Source: Bicyclus anynana | Lineage: Eukaryota; Arthropoda; Insecta; Lepidoptera; Nymphalidae | Reading direction: 5' to 3' | Assembly (NCBI RefSeq): GCF_947172395.1 | Contig: NC_069105.1 | Span: 6,551,179-6,615,178 of the forward strand | Length of the DNA: 64,000 bases | Shown: piece by piece, positions 28,661-38,968 of the stretch | How the letters are laid out: each line of letters opens with the position of its first letter | Position numbering within the stretch: position 1 is the first letter of the stretch | Made by a program: the position numbers and the translations under genes | The notes under the pieces: model-generated | The model's database searches: none | What the model was told of the DNA's origin: nothing | What the model saw: only the letters and a program-made list of their open reading frames with translations

Positions 28661-30147
28661 CTCTTGTAATTTTTATCATTAGGAGACGCAATTTTATTAA
28701 GAGACTACAAACACTTGAACAAAAATTACATGTGAAATGACCCAGAACGTGAGTAATGCTTAGAAGGCTGTTACTATATCAGAAAATAACTCTGAGCACT
28801 ATGCTGTCATTTCTGAGCGGTACAGGTGAGATGAGTAAATCAAATATAACATTGATCACTACATATTTTTAATTCGGCAGTATTATATGTCTCGCGGGGA
28901 ATAAACCGCTCCTTCTTGCTTCTTGAAGCGGCGTTTGTGGCTGTCGTATGTGGCCCGTGTGCGGCGACACTAACTGGCCGTACTTACCTTCGGTAGACCC
29001 TCAACCGAAGCAATCCCTATTAAGCGCTATGCGCTCTTCAATCTGTAGCGTATGTGTTAAACCTGTTTAATCATTGCCTTTAAACCCTGCAACACAGCAA
29101 TGCTGTGAAAGAATGGCCATTGTACTTCCCCGGAGGAGCTGCCAAAACTCTCATCTTACTTATAGGTTCCCACCCATATACCTTTGTTCTGATAAAACCA
29201 CCTGAGAAACTTCGTTATTATAATGAAAGGAAATAAAGTCCGTCGTTATCGGGACATTAAGGCGTCCACTCGCAACAATATTAATATTTATACCTCTTTA
29301 CAATCAGGGCTTTCTGTAAACTCTATGGGCTGTTTAGAGCGGCCGATAAGCTTTACGATGGGCTGAGGTTAAACTTCGGTAAGGGTGCCTACACACTAGC
29401 GACACAGTGAACATTGCATGGAGTGACTAAAAATGCAGATTTGCGTTTTTTATTCAAAGCTAAAATTCTTTAGAAGAAGATGAAACTAAATACTTTTTAT
29501 TTAGCTAAAATTCTTTAAGTAATATAGCATACACATAGCGACTCAGGACGTCTATTAATACATAAGTAAGTTATTTTTTAACTAAAACAAAAAATATATA
29601 TTAACTATGAAATCAATTAGATTAAAAAAAAGAACAGTAGTAGTGTAGCGTTCTGGAACTATCAGTAGTCACGTGAGTTAGTATTTCGAACCGGCCATAG
29701 CCGGGGCTCGAATTGTTTAAATAAACCTTCAATCCCTTCGATCGGAATAAAACAGCTTCCAGTGGCCCATAGCTGCTGTACGCGGGAGTTATTGGAGAAT
29801 GTAATTTATAATCCCTAGGCGATGTCTGGTGATGACATTTTAGTGGAAAAGTCCTAGTTCAATTCTCTCCGATGTCTGATTTAGATTCATTTAAAAAAAA
29901 AACACAGCGCTGGTTGTAAGTTCAATATAGTGGTAGGATTTTTACACTACTGCTTTGAGAGAAAACAAATAAAAAAATCGGTTTAGTGCTATAAGCGAGG
30001 AAGTAAACAAACTCACATCCACATTTTGATATTAGTTAGGATATAGGTGGTATTGATAAATAAAAGTACGAAATTACATTAGTCTCGATCGCAAGTGTGT
30101 GAACTGCCTTAACTCAGCCAAGAAAATGCTTTGGATGATTCATTACT
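28661..30147. other. Long stretch without named features
   Basis: Moderate GC patch at 28890-29060 (CTCGCGGGGAATAAACCGC, TACTTACCTTCGGTAGACC) without an open frame. 29390-29540 has a repeated ACAC-TAGCGAC / ACACATAGCGAC motif about 150 bp apart, perhaps ends of a small DNA element. Confidence 0.3.
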
Positions 30148-31256
30148 TTTTAACCGACTTCAAAAAGGAGGAGGTTCTCAATTCGGTCGGTATTTTTTTT
30201 TTTTTTTTTTTATGCATGTACACCGATTACTCAAAGACGCCTGGACCGATTTCAAAAATTCTTTTTTTGTTTGAAACGGTATAGTCCCCATTTGGTCCCA
30301 TTGCCATCATGACAAGATCTGATGATGGAATCCTGGAGAAATTGAGGGGAACTTTCAAAAATTATATGGGTGTCTAGTGTGTTCGTGAACTTTTCCATTT
30401 AGTGCCTTTAAGAAATACAAAATTATGAAGGTTTAAAATCGATCTGATGATGGAGTCATAAAACAGACGAGGGAACTCCTTGGCGATTTACAGCAGTTAC
30501 CTTGTGTTTGGGCTTGATTAATTTGTCTTAATGAGAACTTTCCACATAGATAGGTTGTGACTGTCATTTAGGGGTTTGGTGATGAAGACCAAGGACAATT
30601 AAGGGAACTCCTTAACAGTTAACAGTAACTACCTTGTGTTTGGCCTTGATTAATTCGTATTGCTGAGAACTTTCTACCTAGATGAGTTGTGTCTGTTATT
30701 AGGGGTCTGATGATGAAGACCAAGGTCGATGAAGGGAACCCCTTGACGGTTTACGGTAGCTACCTTGTGCTTGGGCTTGATTAATTTGTATTGCTAAGAA
30801 TTTTGTACCAAGATGGGTTGTGACTGTCATTAGGGGTCTGATGTATTCGTTTGAGATGAAATTTTACCCTAAAAATTGAAAAATAATAAAAAATTTAATA
30901 AAAAAAATACAACCGACTTCAAAACCTAAAAACGTACCCACTAAACTAAAAAGCGAAAAATAACATTATAATATGTTCTACCTGCTGATCAGTATGAAGT
31001 CGGTGCTTAGCCGGTGTTGTGTTAATTTAAGCCATTTCTGACAGGACCACATGAAACAACATTGTCTGCAAAATCTAAATCTATAAGATATGCTCACATG
31101 GCTTGAATTAATACATCACCGGCTTAGCACCGCCTTCATACTGATCAGCAGGTACAACATATTATAATGTTATTTTTCGCTTTTTAGTTTAGTGGGTACG
31201 TTTTTAGGTTTTGAAGTCGGTTGTATTTTTTTTATTAAATTTTTTATTATTAGTGT
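30148..31256 (+). mobile_element. PME element, copy 1 (diverged)
   Basis: Layout: AACCGACTTCAAAAAGGAGG start, a poly(T) run, a unique body, three degenerate units of about 131 bp (30490-30840), then a long imperfect palindrome (arms about 30886-31040 and 31085-31252) ending GAAGTCGGTTGTATTTTTTT. The start motif and its complement at the end frame the element. No transposase. Layout recalls Helentron-associated elements (inverted sub-terminal repeats plus central tandem repeats), by inference only. Confidence 0.6.
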
Positions 31257-31549
31257 TCATTCACAATGATGAGCTGTAATCAGGTTTGTTTGTGCTGTTA
31301 TTACGGTTTCCTCGCCAGTGCTGACTACTACACTTAATTAGGAAAGCATTTCACTTAGGATTTCAGTACATTGTAACAATATAGGCTGGACTAATAAACT
31401 GCATTGAGGTTTTCGTACTGTATCATAACGAATGTAAAGCTTTGATTAGACTACTTAAAGAAAAATCTGCGATAGGTATATAGATAGGTGGCAAAATATT
31501 GTCAGCCCACGCTCCTACCATAGGTAAGTCATCTTCATAATCATCATTT

Positions 31550-31768
31550 GGCTGGTGGGAGGCTTCGGCCAGCTACCCTACAGGCAAATGCGTATTGTCA
31601 AGCGATTTTGTGTTCCGGTACGATGTCGTGTAGAAACCGAAAGGGGTGTGGATTTTCATCCTCCTCCTAACAAGTTAGCCCGCTTTCATCTTAGATTGCA
31701 TCATCACTTACCATCAGGTAAAATTAAAGATTATCAAGGGCTAACTTGTAAAGAATAATAAAAAAATA
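31550..31768 (+). mobile_element. SINE A, head truncated
   Basis: TTGGCTGGTGGGAGGCTTCG to GGGCTAACTTGTAAAGAATA. Confidence 0.8.
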
Positions 31769-32050
31769 TCATCATCATATGATCATCATCATTAACAGCC
31801 GATGGACATCCACTGCTGGACATAGGCCTCTTGTATGGACTTCCAAACAACACGGTCTCGAGCCGCCAGCATCCAGCGGCTCCCTGCAACCCGATTGATG
31901 TCCTCGGTTCACCTAGTGGGAGGTCGCCATTCCAGCATCTTGGGACCCCACCGTCCATGAAACTATGAGGCCTGCCCATTACCACTTCAGCTTCGCGACT
32001 TGCTGAGCTATATCCGTGACATTGATCCTTCTGCGGATTACCTTATTTAA
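31769..32050 (-). mobile_element. RTE 3' fragment
   Basis: Complement of the RTE tail: ATCATCATTAACAGCCGATG, GACATAGGCCTCTTGTATGG, GTGGGAGGTCGCCATTCCAG. Coding parts are gapped relative to 21863-22853. Confidence 0.7.
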
Positions 32051-32184
32051 GTACAGTAGCCAAGGTAAGGTCGGTCTCGGGACACTTACGTATATATCCC
32101 AAACAAAGAACAAAATTCTTCGAATAATGTTAACAAAAACTAAATAAGCCATAATGTGTTTTATGAAAAAAAAATTTTTTTTTT
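32051..32184. other. Short unassigned stretch
   Basis: AT-rich, no feature. Confidence 0.3.
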
Positions 32185-32696
32185 AATATTTATACTTATA
32201 CTAAAACTGGTCGAATTCCATTAAACCATGTCAAGTTTCGTGTTACAAATGGTATAAGTAAAATCTCAAATTGCGAATAAATGTATAATTTATTCGCAAT
32301 TTGAGATTTTACTTATACCATTTGTAACACGAAACTTGACATGGTTTAAGACGATAATACGGAAAAGGTTATAGGATACTTTTTATTGCGAAAATAAAAT
32401 AAAAAGGGGGTTATAAGTTTGTATGGAAACTTTTAACCCCCTTCTTATTAAAAAAAAGTAGTAGGGGTTAAAAGTTTGTATGGAAAGTAGAAGTAGGGGT
32501 TAAAAGTTTGTATGGAAAGTCCTTAATTTTTAGAGTTACAGTTTTAAAAATTTGTTCATAAATCATAAAAAAAATACGAAATATAATGGAAATATAATGG
32601 AAAAAATTTTAAAAATTCAAACTCCAAAGTGGTGAAATAGGGCTTGAAAGTTTACATTGATTTCCACGCGGACAAAGTCGCGGGTGTCACTAGTAC
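32185..32696 (+). mobile_element. Helitron-like element with palindrome and short tandem repeat
   Basis: Ends CACGCGGACAAAGTCGCGGG then TGTCACTAGT (Helitron-type 3' end). Internally it has the 62-bp-arm palindrome and a repeated GTAGGGGTTAAAAGTTTGTA segment at 32461 and 32493 (32-bp period; a related one upstream). The 5' border is uncertain. Confidence 0.45.
32221..32349. repeat. Perfect palindrome, 62-bp arms, 5-nt spacer
   Basis: Arms 32221-32282 and 32288-32349 are exact reverse complements, checked base by base, around GTATA. Longest perfect hairpin in the window. Confidence 0.95.
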
Positions 32697-32940
32697 GAAT
32701 AATATAACCGTAAGATGAAAGTATACCCGGGTACTGTAAAGATGTCTTCTTGCAATCCCTCGGCGGATATCCGGGCCGAGTATTATTTGCATATCTCAGC
32801 GTCCCCGGGCGGGCCCTTTGATGTCTTTTATTCCACGACGATTGTTCTATAGATCAAAATGTTTTATAATATTTTTCTGTATATCATTTTGCTTTCGTAA
32901 CAAACTTTTTGAGTCTCAACGGCTCAACGATTAGGGGGTT

Positions 32941-33147
32941 ATTCTATTACAATGCAATATCCTTGGCTTAAACCTTGATATATGTTAGTAAAGTAGTAAT
33001 CTGGGTGGGGAGGGGTAATTTATATTAATTTTGTTTAAAAAGTATATTCGGTACATCTTTTAAATGTGAATAATATTGTATTACAATGTCCTGGGCTTAA
33101 ACCTGGATATATGTTAGTAAAGTAGTAATCTAGGTGAAGGAAGGGTC
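32941..33147. repeat. About 128-bp tandem repeat, units 1 and 2
   Basis: GGCTTAAACCTTGATATATG at 32965 and GGCTTAAACCTGGATATATG at 33093 are 128 bp apart, with matching flanks (GTTAGTAAAGTAGTAATCT; AAAAAGTATATTCGGTA). Unit 2 is cut by the SINE B at 33148; a third unit follows at 33683. Confidence 0.75.
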
Positions 33148-33466
33148 ATCATCATCATTGTCAACCCATATTCGGCTCACTGCTGAGCTCGAGTCTCCTC
33201 TCAGAATGAGAGGGGTTAGGCCAATAGTCCACCACGCTGGCCCAATGCGGATTGGCAGACTTCACAAGCGCAGAGAATTAAGATATTTTTCTGGTATGCA
33301 GGTTTCCTCACGATGTTTTCCTTCACCGATTGAGACACGTGATATTTAATTTCTTAAAATGCACACAACTGAAAAGTTGGAGGTGCATGCCCCGGACCGG
33401 ATTCGAACCCACACCCTCCGGAATCGGAGGCAGAGGTCATATCCACTGGGCTTTCACAGCTCTTTT
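33148..33466 (-). mobile_element. SINE B, full length
   Basis: Best full minus-strand copy: (ATC)n tail complement, CAACCCATATTCGGCTCACT, CTCTCAGAATGAGAGGGGTT, GGATTCGAACCCACACCCTC, ACTGGGCTTTCACAGC. Confidence 0.85.
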
Positions 33467-33489
33467 CTTTATCTTTTAATTATAAATAG

Positions 33490-33676
33490 GTAATCATCGT
33501 CATCATCATATCAGCCGATGGACGTCCACTGCAGGACATAGGCCTTTTGTAGGGACTTCCAAACATCGCAATCCTGAGCCGCCTGCATCCAGCGAATTCC
33601 CAGTCCACCTGGTGGGGGGTCGGCCTACACTGCGCTTACTAGTGCGGGGGGGGGGGGGGAGTCGTCATTCCAACAC
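33490..33676 (-). mobile_element. RTE 3' fragment with G run
   Basis: ATCATATCAGCCGATGGACG, CACTGCAGGACATAGGCC, CACCTGGTGGGGGGTCGGCC. A run of 13 G at 33647-33659 replaces the usual GCGGGGTCGCC. Confidence 0.75.
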
Positions 33677-33682
33677 ATGTGA

Positions 33683-33820
33683 AAAATATTGTATTTTGTA
33701 ATGTACTTGGCTTAAACCTGGATATATGTTAGTAAGGTAGTAATTTAGGTGGGGAGGGGTATTCTATATTAATTTTGTTTAAAAAGTATATTTGGTATAT
33801 CTTTTAAATGTGATTAAGAT
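33683..33820. repeat. About 128-bp tandem repeat, unit 3
   Basis: GGCTTAAACCTGGATATATG at 33710, GGTGGGGAGGGGTATTCTAT, AAAAAGTATATTTGGTA: the same unit as 32941-33147, now separated from it by inserted elements. Confidence 0.7.
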
Positions 33821-34110
33821 AAAATTGAAAATTTGAAAAATCCCCGAATGTCATGAAATGATTAATTACACTCGCGATCAAGTCTCTTTCAGTGCGATTT
33901 CATTTGAGACCCCACCATTATATTTGCAGACATTCGCTTATTCTTCCCCACTTTGACCCCCCACAAAATATCTAAATTGTCACCTTTATTACAATAACAA
34001 ACCTAAATTTAAATCGCTTCATCCGTTCGGGAGCTATGGTGCCACACAGACAGACAGACACGTCAAACTTATAACACCAATCTTTTTGCGTCGGCGGTTA
34101 TATATATTCT
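33821..34110 (-). repeat. R7 dispersed repeat, minus copy
   Basis: Complement of 50590-50895: AAAATTGAAAATTTGAAAAA, CGATCAAG, CATTCGCTTATTCTTCCCCA, GGAGCTATGGTGCCACACAG, (ACAG)n, GTCAAACTTATAACACC. It continues directly from the 128-bp repeats, so both may belong to one element. Confidence 0.6.
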
Positions 34111-34133
34111 CCATCACTTCCAACTTAATTTTA

Positions 34134-34440
34134 TGGCCTCCGTGGCGCAGTGGTGTGCGCGGTAGATTTACAAGACGGAGGTCCTGCGTTCGATCCTCGG
34201 CTGGGCCGATTGAGGTTTTCTTAATTGGTCCAGGTCTGGCTGGTGGGAGGCTTCGACCGTGGCTAGTTACCACTTTACCGGCAAAGACGTACCGCCAAGC
34301 GATTTAGCGTTCCGGTACTATGCCGTGTAGAAACCGAAAGGGGTGTGGATTTTCTTCCTACTCCTAACAAGTTAGCCCGCTACCTAGATTACATCATCAC
34401 TTACCATCAGGTGAGATTGTGGTTAAGGGTTAATTAACTT
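34134..34440 (+). mobile_element. SINE A, near full length
   Basis: GCCTCCGTGGCGCAGTGGTG head, GCGTTCGATCCTC B box, body with a small deletion in the CCGCTTCCATCTTAG region, TTAAGGGTTAATTAAC tail. Confidence 0.8.
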
Positions 34441-34545
34441 AAAAACTAGTCGTAAAGAGTAAGAATGGGAATGACAATAGTCCCGGGCGGGGTTCTAACC
34501 TATGATCTCTCGGCTAAGTCCATCCCCCTTAACTATGGAGTTGAA
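34441..34545 (-). mobile_element. SINE C fragment
   Basis: AATGACAATAGTCCCGGGCG, GGGTTCTAACCTATGATCTC, CTTAACTATGGAGTTGAATA. Confidence 0.45.
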
Positions 34546-34733
34546 TAATAAATGAAATACAATATTGAATTCAAAATGGTTCATATTGGTTGGTTTACTT
34601 CAATCTAGTTCTTTCGTTTCAAGCAACCGGTGGTCAGGGCTTCAGTGTGAGGCACCTCCTCACATTAGCGCCATCTCAAGAATAACTTGCTTTTGTATTT
34701 GATTTGATCTAACAGTTCAGCGAAAGCTTCTTT

Positions 34734-34963
34734 ACACTAATATTATAAAGGCGAAAGTTTGTGTGTAAGTGTGAAAGTGTGTAAGTATGTTTGTTCCTCT
34801 TTTACGCTGCGGCTACTGAAGCGATTTGTCTGATATTTGGAATGGAAATAGATTTTACTCTGGATTAACACATAGGCTACTTCTTATTCCGGAAAAATCC
34901 ATGGTTCCCACGGGATTTGTGAAAAACTGGCGTAGCGGACGAAGTCGCGGGCGTCCGCTAGTT
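34734..34963 (+). mobile_element. HelA Helitron-like element, full length
   Basis: ACACTAATATTATAAAGGCG start, AACACATAGGCTACTTCTTA, AATCCATGGTTCCCACGGGA, GCGGACGAAGTCGCGGGCGT-CCGCTAGT end. Confidence 0.75.
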
Positions 34964-35367
34964 AGAAATAAATGTTATCTGTAAACCGTTGACAGAAATT
35001 ATTGAATGAAACAAGCATCGGTAAACCTTCACCAAGCGAGTTCTCTTTTGAAGATGCTATAATTAAACTATTTACATAAAAAAATAATTTATCCTTTGAG
35101 TTAAGTTTTTGCTTAACGAATTCTGCGTCGGCCGTAGCCAGGTGACCCTATTTCCCGGGAAACGTTTAAGCGTAAACAAAATAGCCGCATTTCCCCGCAA
35201 ATGGGAGGACGCTTCGAAACGGTGGGTGTCCGAATTGTAGTCTGCTATGTAACAGATTGCGAGTTGAGTACTTTCGGGAGCTGCGAAGATTTCGTTATAG
35301 AACGAATGAATTTGAAAAAGCAACGATACTTGAACGATGCCGCGTAGAAACCGTCAGAAGTGCAGTG
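34964..35367. other. Stretch without recognised genes
   Basis: A GC-richer segment from 35120 to 35290 has an 83-codon minus-strand frame (35072-35323) lacking motifs. Confidence 0.3.
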
Positions 35368-35431
35368 TGCCAAGTGGCAGTTTACAATGTTTTCATACTG
35401 TGACTATCGCGTAACCGTAAACGCGATTTAT
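35368..35431. repeat. Inverted repeat partner of 36307-36371
   Basis: CATACTGTGACTATCGCGTA and ACCGTAAACGCGA match the reverse complement of 36309-36342 with two differences; weaker similarity extends outward (GTGCCAAGTGG / GTGCCTAGTGG). Confidence 0.7.
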
Positions 35432-35498
35432 AAGGATGTAACGAAGTGTACGGAACTCTAAGCAGCTCGAGCAAGGATTCTAACACGCTCGAATTCTT

Positions 35499-35593
35499 GG
35501 AACATTCGAGAAGCCAGCTGCCGGCGCAGACTACGTCGGGCGAATAACTCATCGCAGACTATATAAACCGAACCCGGAGAGAGAACGGCGTCA
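35499..35593 (+). promoter_or_regulatory. Heat-shock-like core promoter
   Basis: A perfect three-unit heat shock element, GGAACATTCGAGAAG (35499-35513: GAA, TTC, GAA at 5-bp spacing), lies 49 bp upstream of a TATA box CTATATAAACC (TATAAA at 35562). TCACTC, close to the arthropod initiator TCAKTY, follows with its A at 35593, 31 bp after the TATA start. The spacing is that of inducible insect heat-shock promoters. The downstream 170 bp are GC-rich. No heat-shock protein coding sequence follows, so the transcript is unidentified. Confidence 0.45.
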
Positions 35594-35659
35594 CTCGGCC
35601 CTGGGCAAAAGGCAACACGGACGGGAAGCGGCTCTCCTTCTGCTCGTGTCTAGAGTCGG

Positions 35660-35728
35660 ATGACCACGGCACGTCCGAAGCCCCCTTCGCCGCGGAAGGG
35701 GCTGCGCCGTACATCCGCACTCGAATAG
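35660..35728 (+). CDS. Possible 22-aa small ORF downstream of the promoter
   Basis: First ATG after the predicted start site: MTTARPKPPSPRKGLRRTSA then LE and TAG. Basic and proline-rich; no known family. A candidate splice donor, TAG|GTAGGT at 35764-35772, lies 36 bp after the stop. Could be leader sequence rather than a translated product. Confidence 0.2.
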   Translation: MTTARPKPPSPRKGLRRTSALE

Positions 35729-35817
35729 AACAGTAGTAACATGTAATCGTGTTCATTAGAAGCTAGGTAGGTTATTGTATATAGATAGGTTATTATATAC
35801 AAGTGTATTTATTAAGA

Positions 35818-36093
35818 ACTAGTGGACCCGGTCAAGCTTCGCTTTGACTTATGTGCACTTCTTCCCTATCCCTACTCTACACTACTCTACCCCTTGACTC
35901 TTAAACGTTTGTATGGGAAATAGAAAAGGGTTGTTTTTATGGGTTTCCCGGCAATTATTTTAATTTTTCTCACCTTTTAAACCTTCCCTATACCTCCACG
36001 AACATTTGAAAACCAAGATAAGATGAATCCGTTCAGCCGTTCTCGAGTTTTAGCGAGACTAACGAACAGCAATTCATTTTTATATATATAGAT
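35818..36093 (-). mobile_element. HelC Helitron-like element
   Basis: On the minus strand starts near TATATATATAAAAATGAATT and GTTCGTTAGTCTCGCTAAAA, and ends GACCGGGTCCACTAGT. Contains the CCCTA-rich strings and AAACGTTTGTATGGGAAATA (complement). Non-coding. Confidence 0.6.
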
Positions 36094-36306
36094 TAAAGCT
36101 AGAATATCGCACGTCACCGATGTTTGATTCAAATCCTCAGGATATGATCCCCGTACCCGGTTCTGGCCCGCCGCCTGAACTGGGTAGACGTAACGCGAAG
36201 GCAGGTTCGACTGGACCCAAAAGGGTAGGTCGGACTTGCCACGTTACAAGGAATTGAAACAGTTGTGCAGTAGTGCCACTAGATGGCTCTGTTTCAATTG
36301 CATAGA
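36094..36306. other. Short unassigned stretch
   Basis: Contains CTAGATGGCTCTGTTTCAAT immediately before the inverted repeat; no gene. Confidence 0.3.
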
Positions 36307-36371
36307 AATTCGCGTTTACGGTTACGCGATTGTCACAGTATGTATCGTCTTTGAAAACTTCCACTAGGCAC
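36307..36371. repeat. Inverted repeat partner of 35368-35431
   Basis: TTCGCGTTTACGGTTACGCG, ATTGTCACAGTATG. The pair brackets the heat-shock-like promoter and the HelC insertion. Confidence 0.7.
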
Positions 36372-36391
36372 TCATGTAGAACAAACTTGAA

Positions 36392-36487
36392 GCTCCTCCA
36401 AATTAGCCCGCTTCCATCTTACATACATCACTGTCTGACATCAGGAGATCGCAGTCTAGGGCTAACTTGTAATTAATTAAAAAAAAG
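36392..36487 (+). mobile_element. SINE A 3' end
   Basis: CAAATTAGCCCGCTTCCATC, CTAGGGCTAACTTGTAATTA, A-rich tail. Confidence 0.6.
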
Positions 36488-36619
36488 ATTGGAGGATCTG
36501 GACCCTTGACACCTGCTACTTCTAAAGTCATCACAATCCAAACTATAACTGGCTACCATATTTACCCATGGTAGGAGCTCAGACTGACGATCTTTCAGCC
36601 TTTATAAAAAAAAAAAAAA

Positions 36620-36905
36620 CTAGCGGACCTTGAACTAGCGGAAGAAGCTTCGCTTAGACGTGCACTTCTTCCCTACCCCTACTCTACCCCTACCCTTCCC
36701 TCACCCTACCCCTACCCTACCCTACCCTATCCCACCCTACCTACAATCTACCTCTGAATTAATTTGTTACAAAAAGTATGAAAAATAAAGAACCGCATGA
36801 CCGATTTTGTGCAAACTTCACATAAACCATCTACTAAATAGTCCAAACAAAGCCTTAACATTAAGTTTGATAGGTGCGCACGTTCTTAAGTTATAAAATT
36901 ATAAC
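36620..36905 (-). mobile_element. HelC-like element with CCCTA tract
   Basis: AACTAGCGGACCTTGAACTA, GAAGCTTCGCTTAGACGTGC, then an irregular CCCTA/CCCCTA tract at 36676-36745. Related to 35818-36093 and 50055-50390 by the GTGCACTTCTTCCCTA segment. Confidence 0.5.
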
Positions 36906-37687
36906 GAAACGTGGCATTAATGTTTAGTTAAGTAATTTCTGTCTGGCTCTAGCAAGCTCTCAGTCCATTATTATTAGGAAATTTTCGATATAGAACCTTT
37001 ACTACAGAACTGCCTGGCATCATTGATATGTGTATTCTTGCATAGCCGATATCCCTTGGACTCTCACAAAGCATTTCGGTTCTAAGTTCGTGATTCGAAT
37101 TTCAGTCATTGAGTGCTATTCCGAAGTTATAGCTCCGTTTTGCCTACAACCTGCGTATCTATAAGTCAAGACTGAATAGGTAAACAATTACGTCGTATAA
37201 GATTATATATGTATAGTCTTTGTCACCCGGGCCATTATTACGAATCTTTTGACAACTAATTCATTAAAATCGGTTCAGTAGCTTAGACGCTACTGTGAAA
37301 CATACAAACGCATAGACTGCCAAAATCTTTACCCTTCCTTTTGGCCGTAGTTGGTTAAAAAGAGACCTCCTTTTTTGGAATTGGTTTAGAATTAACCACT
37401 TTCTCCTCGGTAATGAGAGATCTTTCGACGGAAGGATTTCGCTGAGACAATTTGGAAAACGACGACCATTTTATTTTAGCCGTCTTGCACGTAATTGAAT
37501 TTACGCGGCAACGGGGAGCGCTGTCTATTCCCGCTTAAACGGCACGTTAGCAACTGAATATGAAATCTTTGTTCAGAATAAGAAATATCTTTATTCAAAT
37601 ATCGAATTGTTATGGAAATTTTGCTAATTTTTTTTAAATCGACAAATAAAAAGCAGGCCACGCACAGTGTAAAGGATTTTAAGGATT
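36906..37687. other. Intergenic stretch
   Basis: No gene recognised; includes GGCCGTAGTTGGTTAAAAAG near 37343, with no PME start motif. Confidence 0.3.
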
Positions 37688-37829
37688 TACGTTTGTCTGA
37701 CGTGTCGTGTCGTGACGCGTCAGAACAGAATCGGTATCATACAATTTGTATGCGACATATCAGAAGCCATAAATCGCAACACATAAGTGTAAACGTTACC
37801 ATACAAAATGTATGATACCGATTCTGTTA
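37688..37829. mobile_element. MITE (68-bp TIR family), right end deleted
   Basis: GTCTGACGTGTCGTGTCGTG, ACGCGTCAGAACAGAATCGG, TATCATACAATTTGTATG, a core, then CATACAAAATGTATGATACC-GATTCTGTT. Compared with the complete copy at 40731-40914 the right outer arm is missing and the core lies in the opposite orientation. Confidence 0.7.
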
Positions 37830-38968
37830 GGAATAAAAAAAAAAAATTGTCAAAAAATATTGATCGCTATTGAGATGTATCCCTGAGAATATTTTGAAAA
37901 ACAATAGGTATATTTGTTTGAGCTTACCTGGGACTCGAATGCTGGACGTTGTGATCAGTCTAGCAATTAGTGGAATCTATGTACACAAAAGAATTCTAAC
38001 AAAATTTTTATTCGGATGAATAATGGAGGAAATGAAAAATGTCCAATTACTGACATTCGGTCATCCATTTTCTTTTTGTGAAAATTCTCTGTTTCCAAAA
38101 TATGATGAAACGTTGACGGCGTTTTAAGATAAAACGTCTGCTTTTAGAAATTACTTTTCTTTTCTTTGGTTTCGATTATTGTCATTTGTTTTCAATTTGG
38201 CCAGGGGGTCAGACCTAATATTTATGTTTTCTTTCTTAGACTCAGGTATTGTTTTTTTTTTCATTATTTTGGTCTACAGTATCTTTGTTGCCTTCTGGTT
38301 AGCTCATGTGGCTTCGTTCCTCGAGGTCGTGGGTTTGAGTCCTGTGTTGCATTATGACATACAAGTTAATATCCTATTACAAAACTTTAATTAAATATTA
38401 CAAACACACAAATTTATTTGTTTAAATCATTAAGCTCTTATAATAAAAGGACGCACAATCAATTTCAATTAAAAACAGACCACTTTTGCTTTGACAGTTT
38501 TAGAATTATTGGTAAAGAAAATTATACTTAAAAGCCTTTAAATATAGTCCAATATTCAATAAAATCCTAGAATTGAATTGAGAGTTTGGCACTCATTGAG
38601 TGAGGACGTTTTTTTACTATCAGATGTCAATTAACATTAACCGAGACTGGCGGCTTAATGTACTTGCCAAGGTACAGAGATACGCCAATTTCCCAACACC
38701 GGGCTGCAAAAGTTTTGCTTGAGTGGGTCGAAATAAACGTGTTTCGCGGCATCTTCTTTGCGATAAGTTAGAATTTGATTCTCACAGTTCAAGGGAATGT
38801 GAACTTGCATGAGTATACGTTTTAAATTTTTACTCAGCTCAACATGTTCCCAAATTAAATGATCTTGATAGACAGACAGACAAACAGACAATCAACAAAG
38901 TGATCCTATAAAGGTTGGTTTTCTTTTTGAAATACGGATTAAGGAACTCTAAAACTATCTAGACTAAT
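37830..38968. other. Long stretch without genes
   Basis: At 38294-38340 a tRNA-like string (TTAGCTCATGTGGC, GTGGGTTTGAGTCC) has A- and B-box character and may be a decayed SINE head. Nothing else recognised. Confidence 0.3.

Noticed and set aside
28970..28995. TACTTACCTTCGG as a U1 snRNA remnant
   Set aside because: Only the 5' seven bases resemble U1; the stem-loops and Sm site do not follow.
33647..33659. G13 run as a regulatory G-quadruplex
   Set aside because: A single homopolymer inside an RTE fragment; most likely slippage of GCGGGG.
36676..36745. CCCTA-rich tract as interstitial telomere
   Set aside because: Irregular spacing of CCCTA, CCCCTA and CCCTT units, and it belongs to a HelC-like element with relatives at 35818 and 50280.
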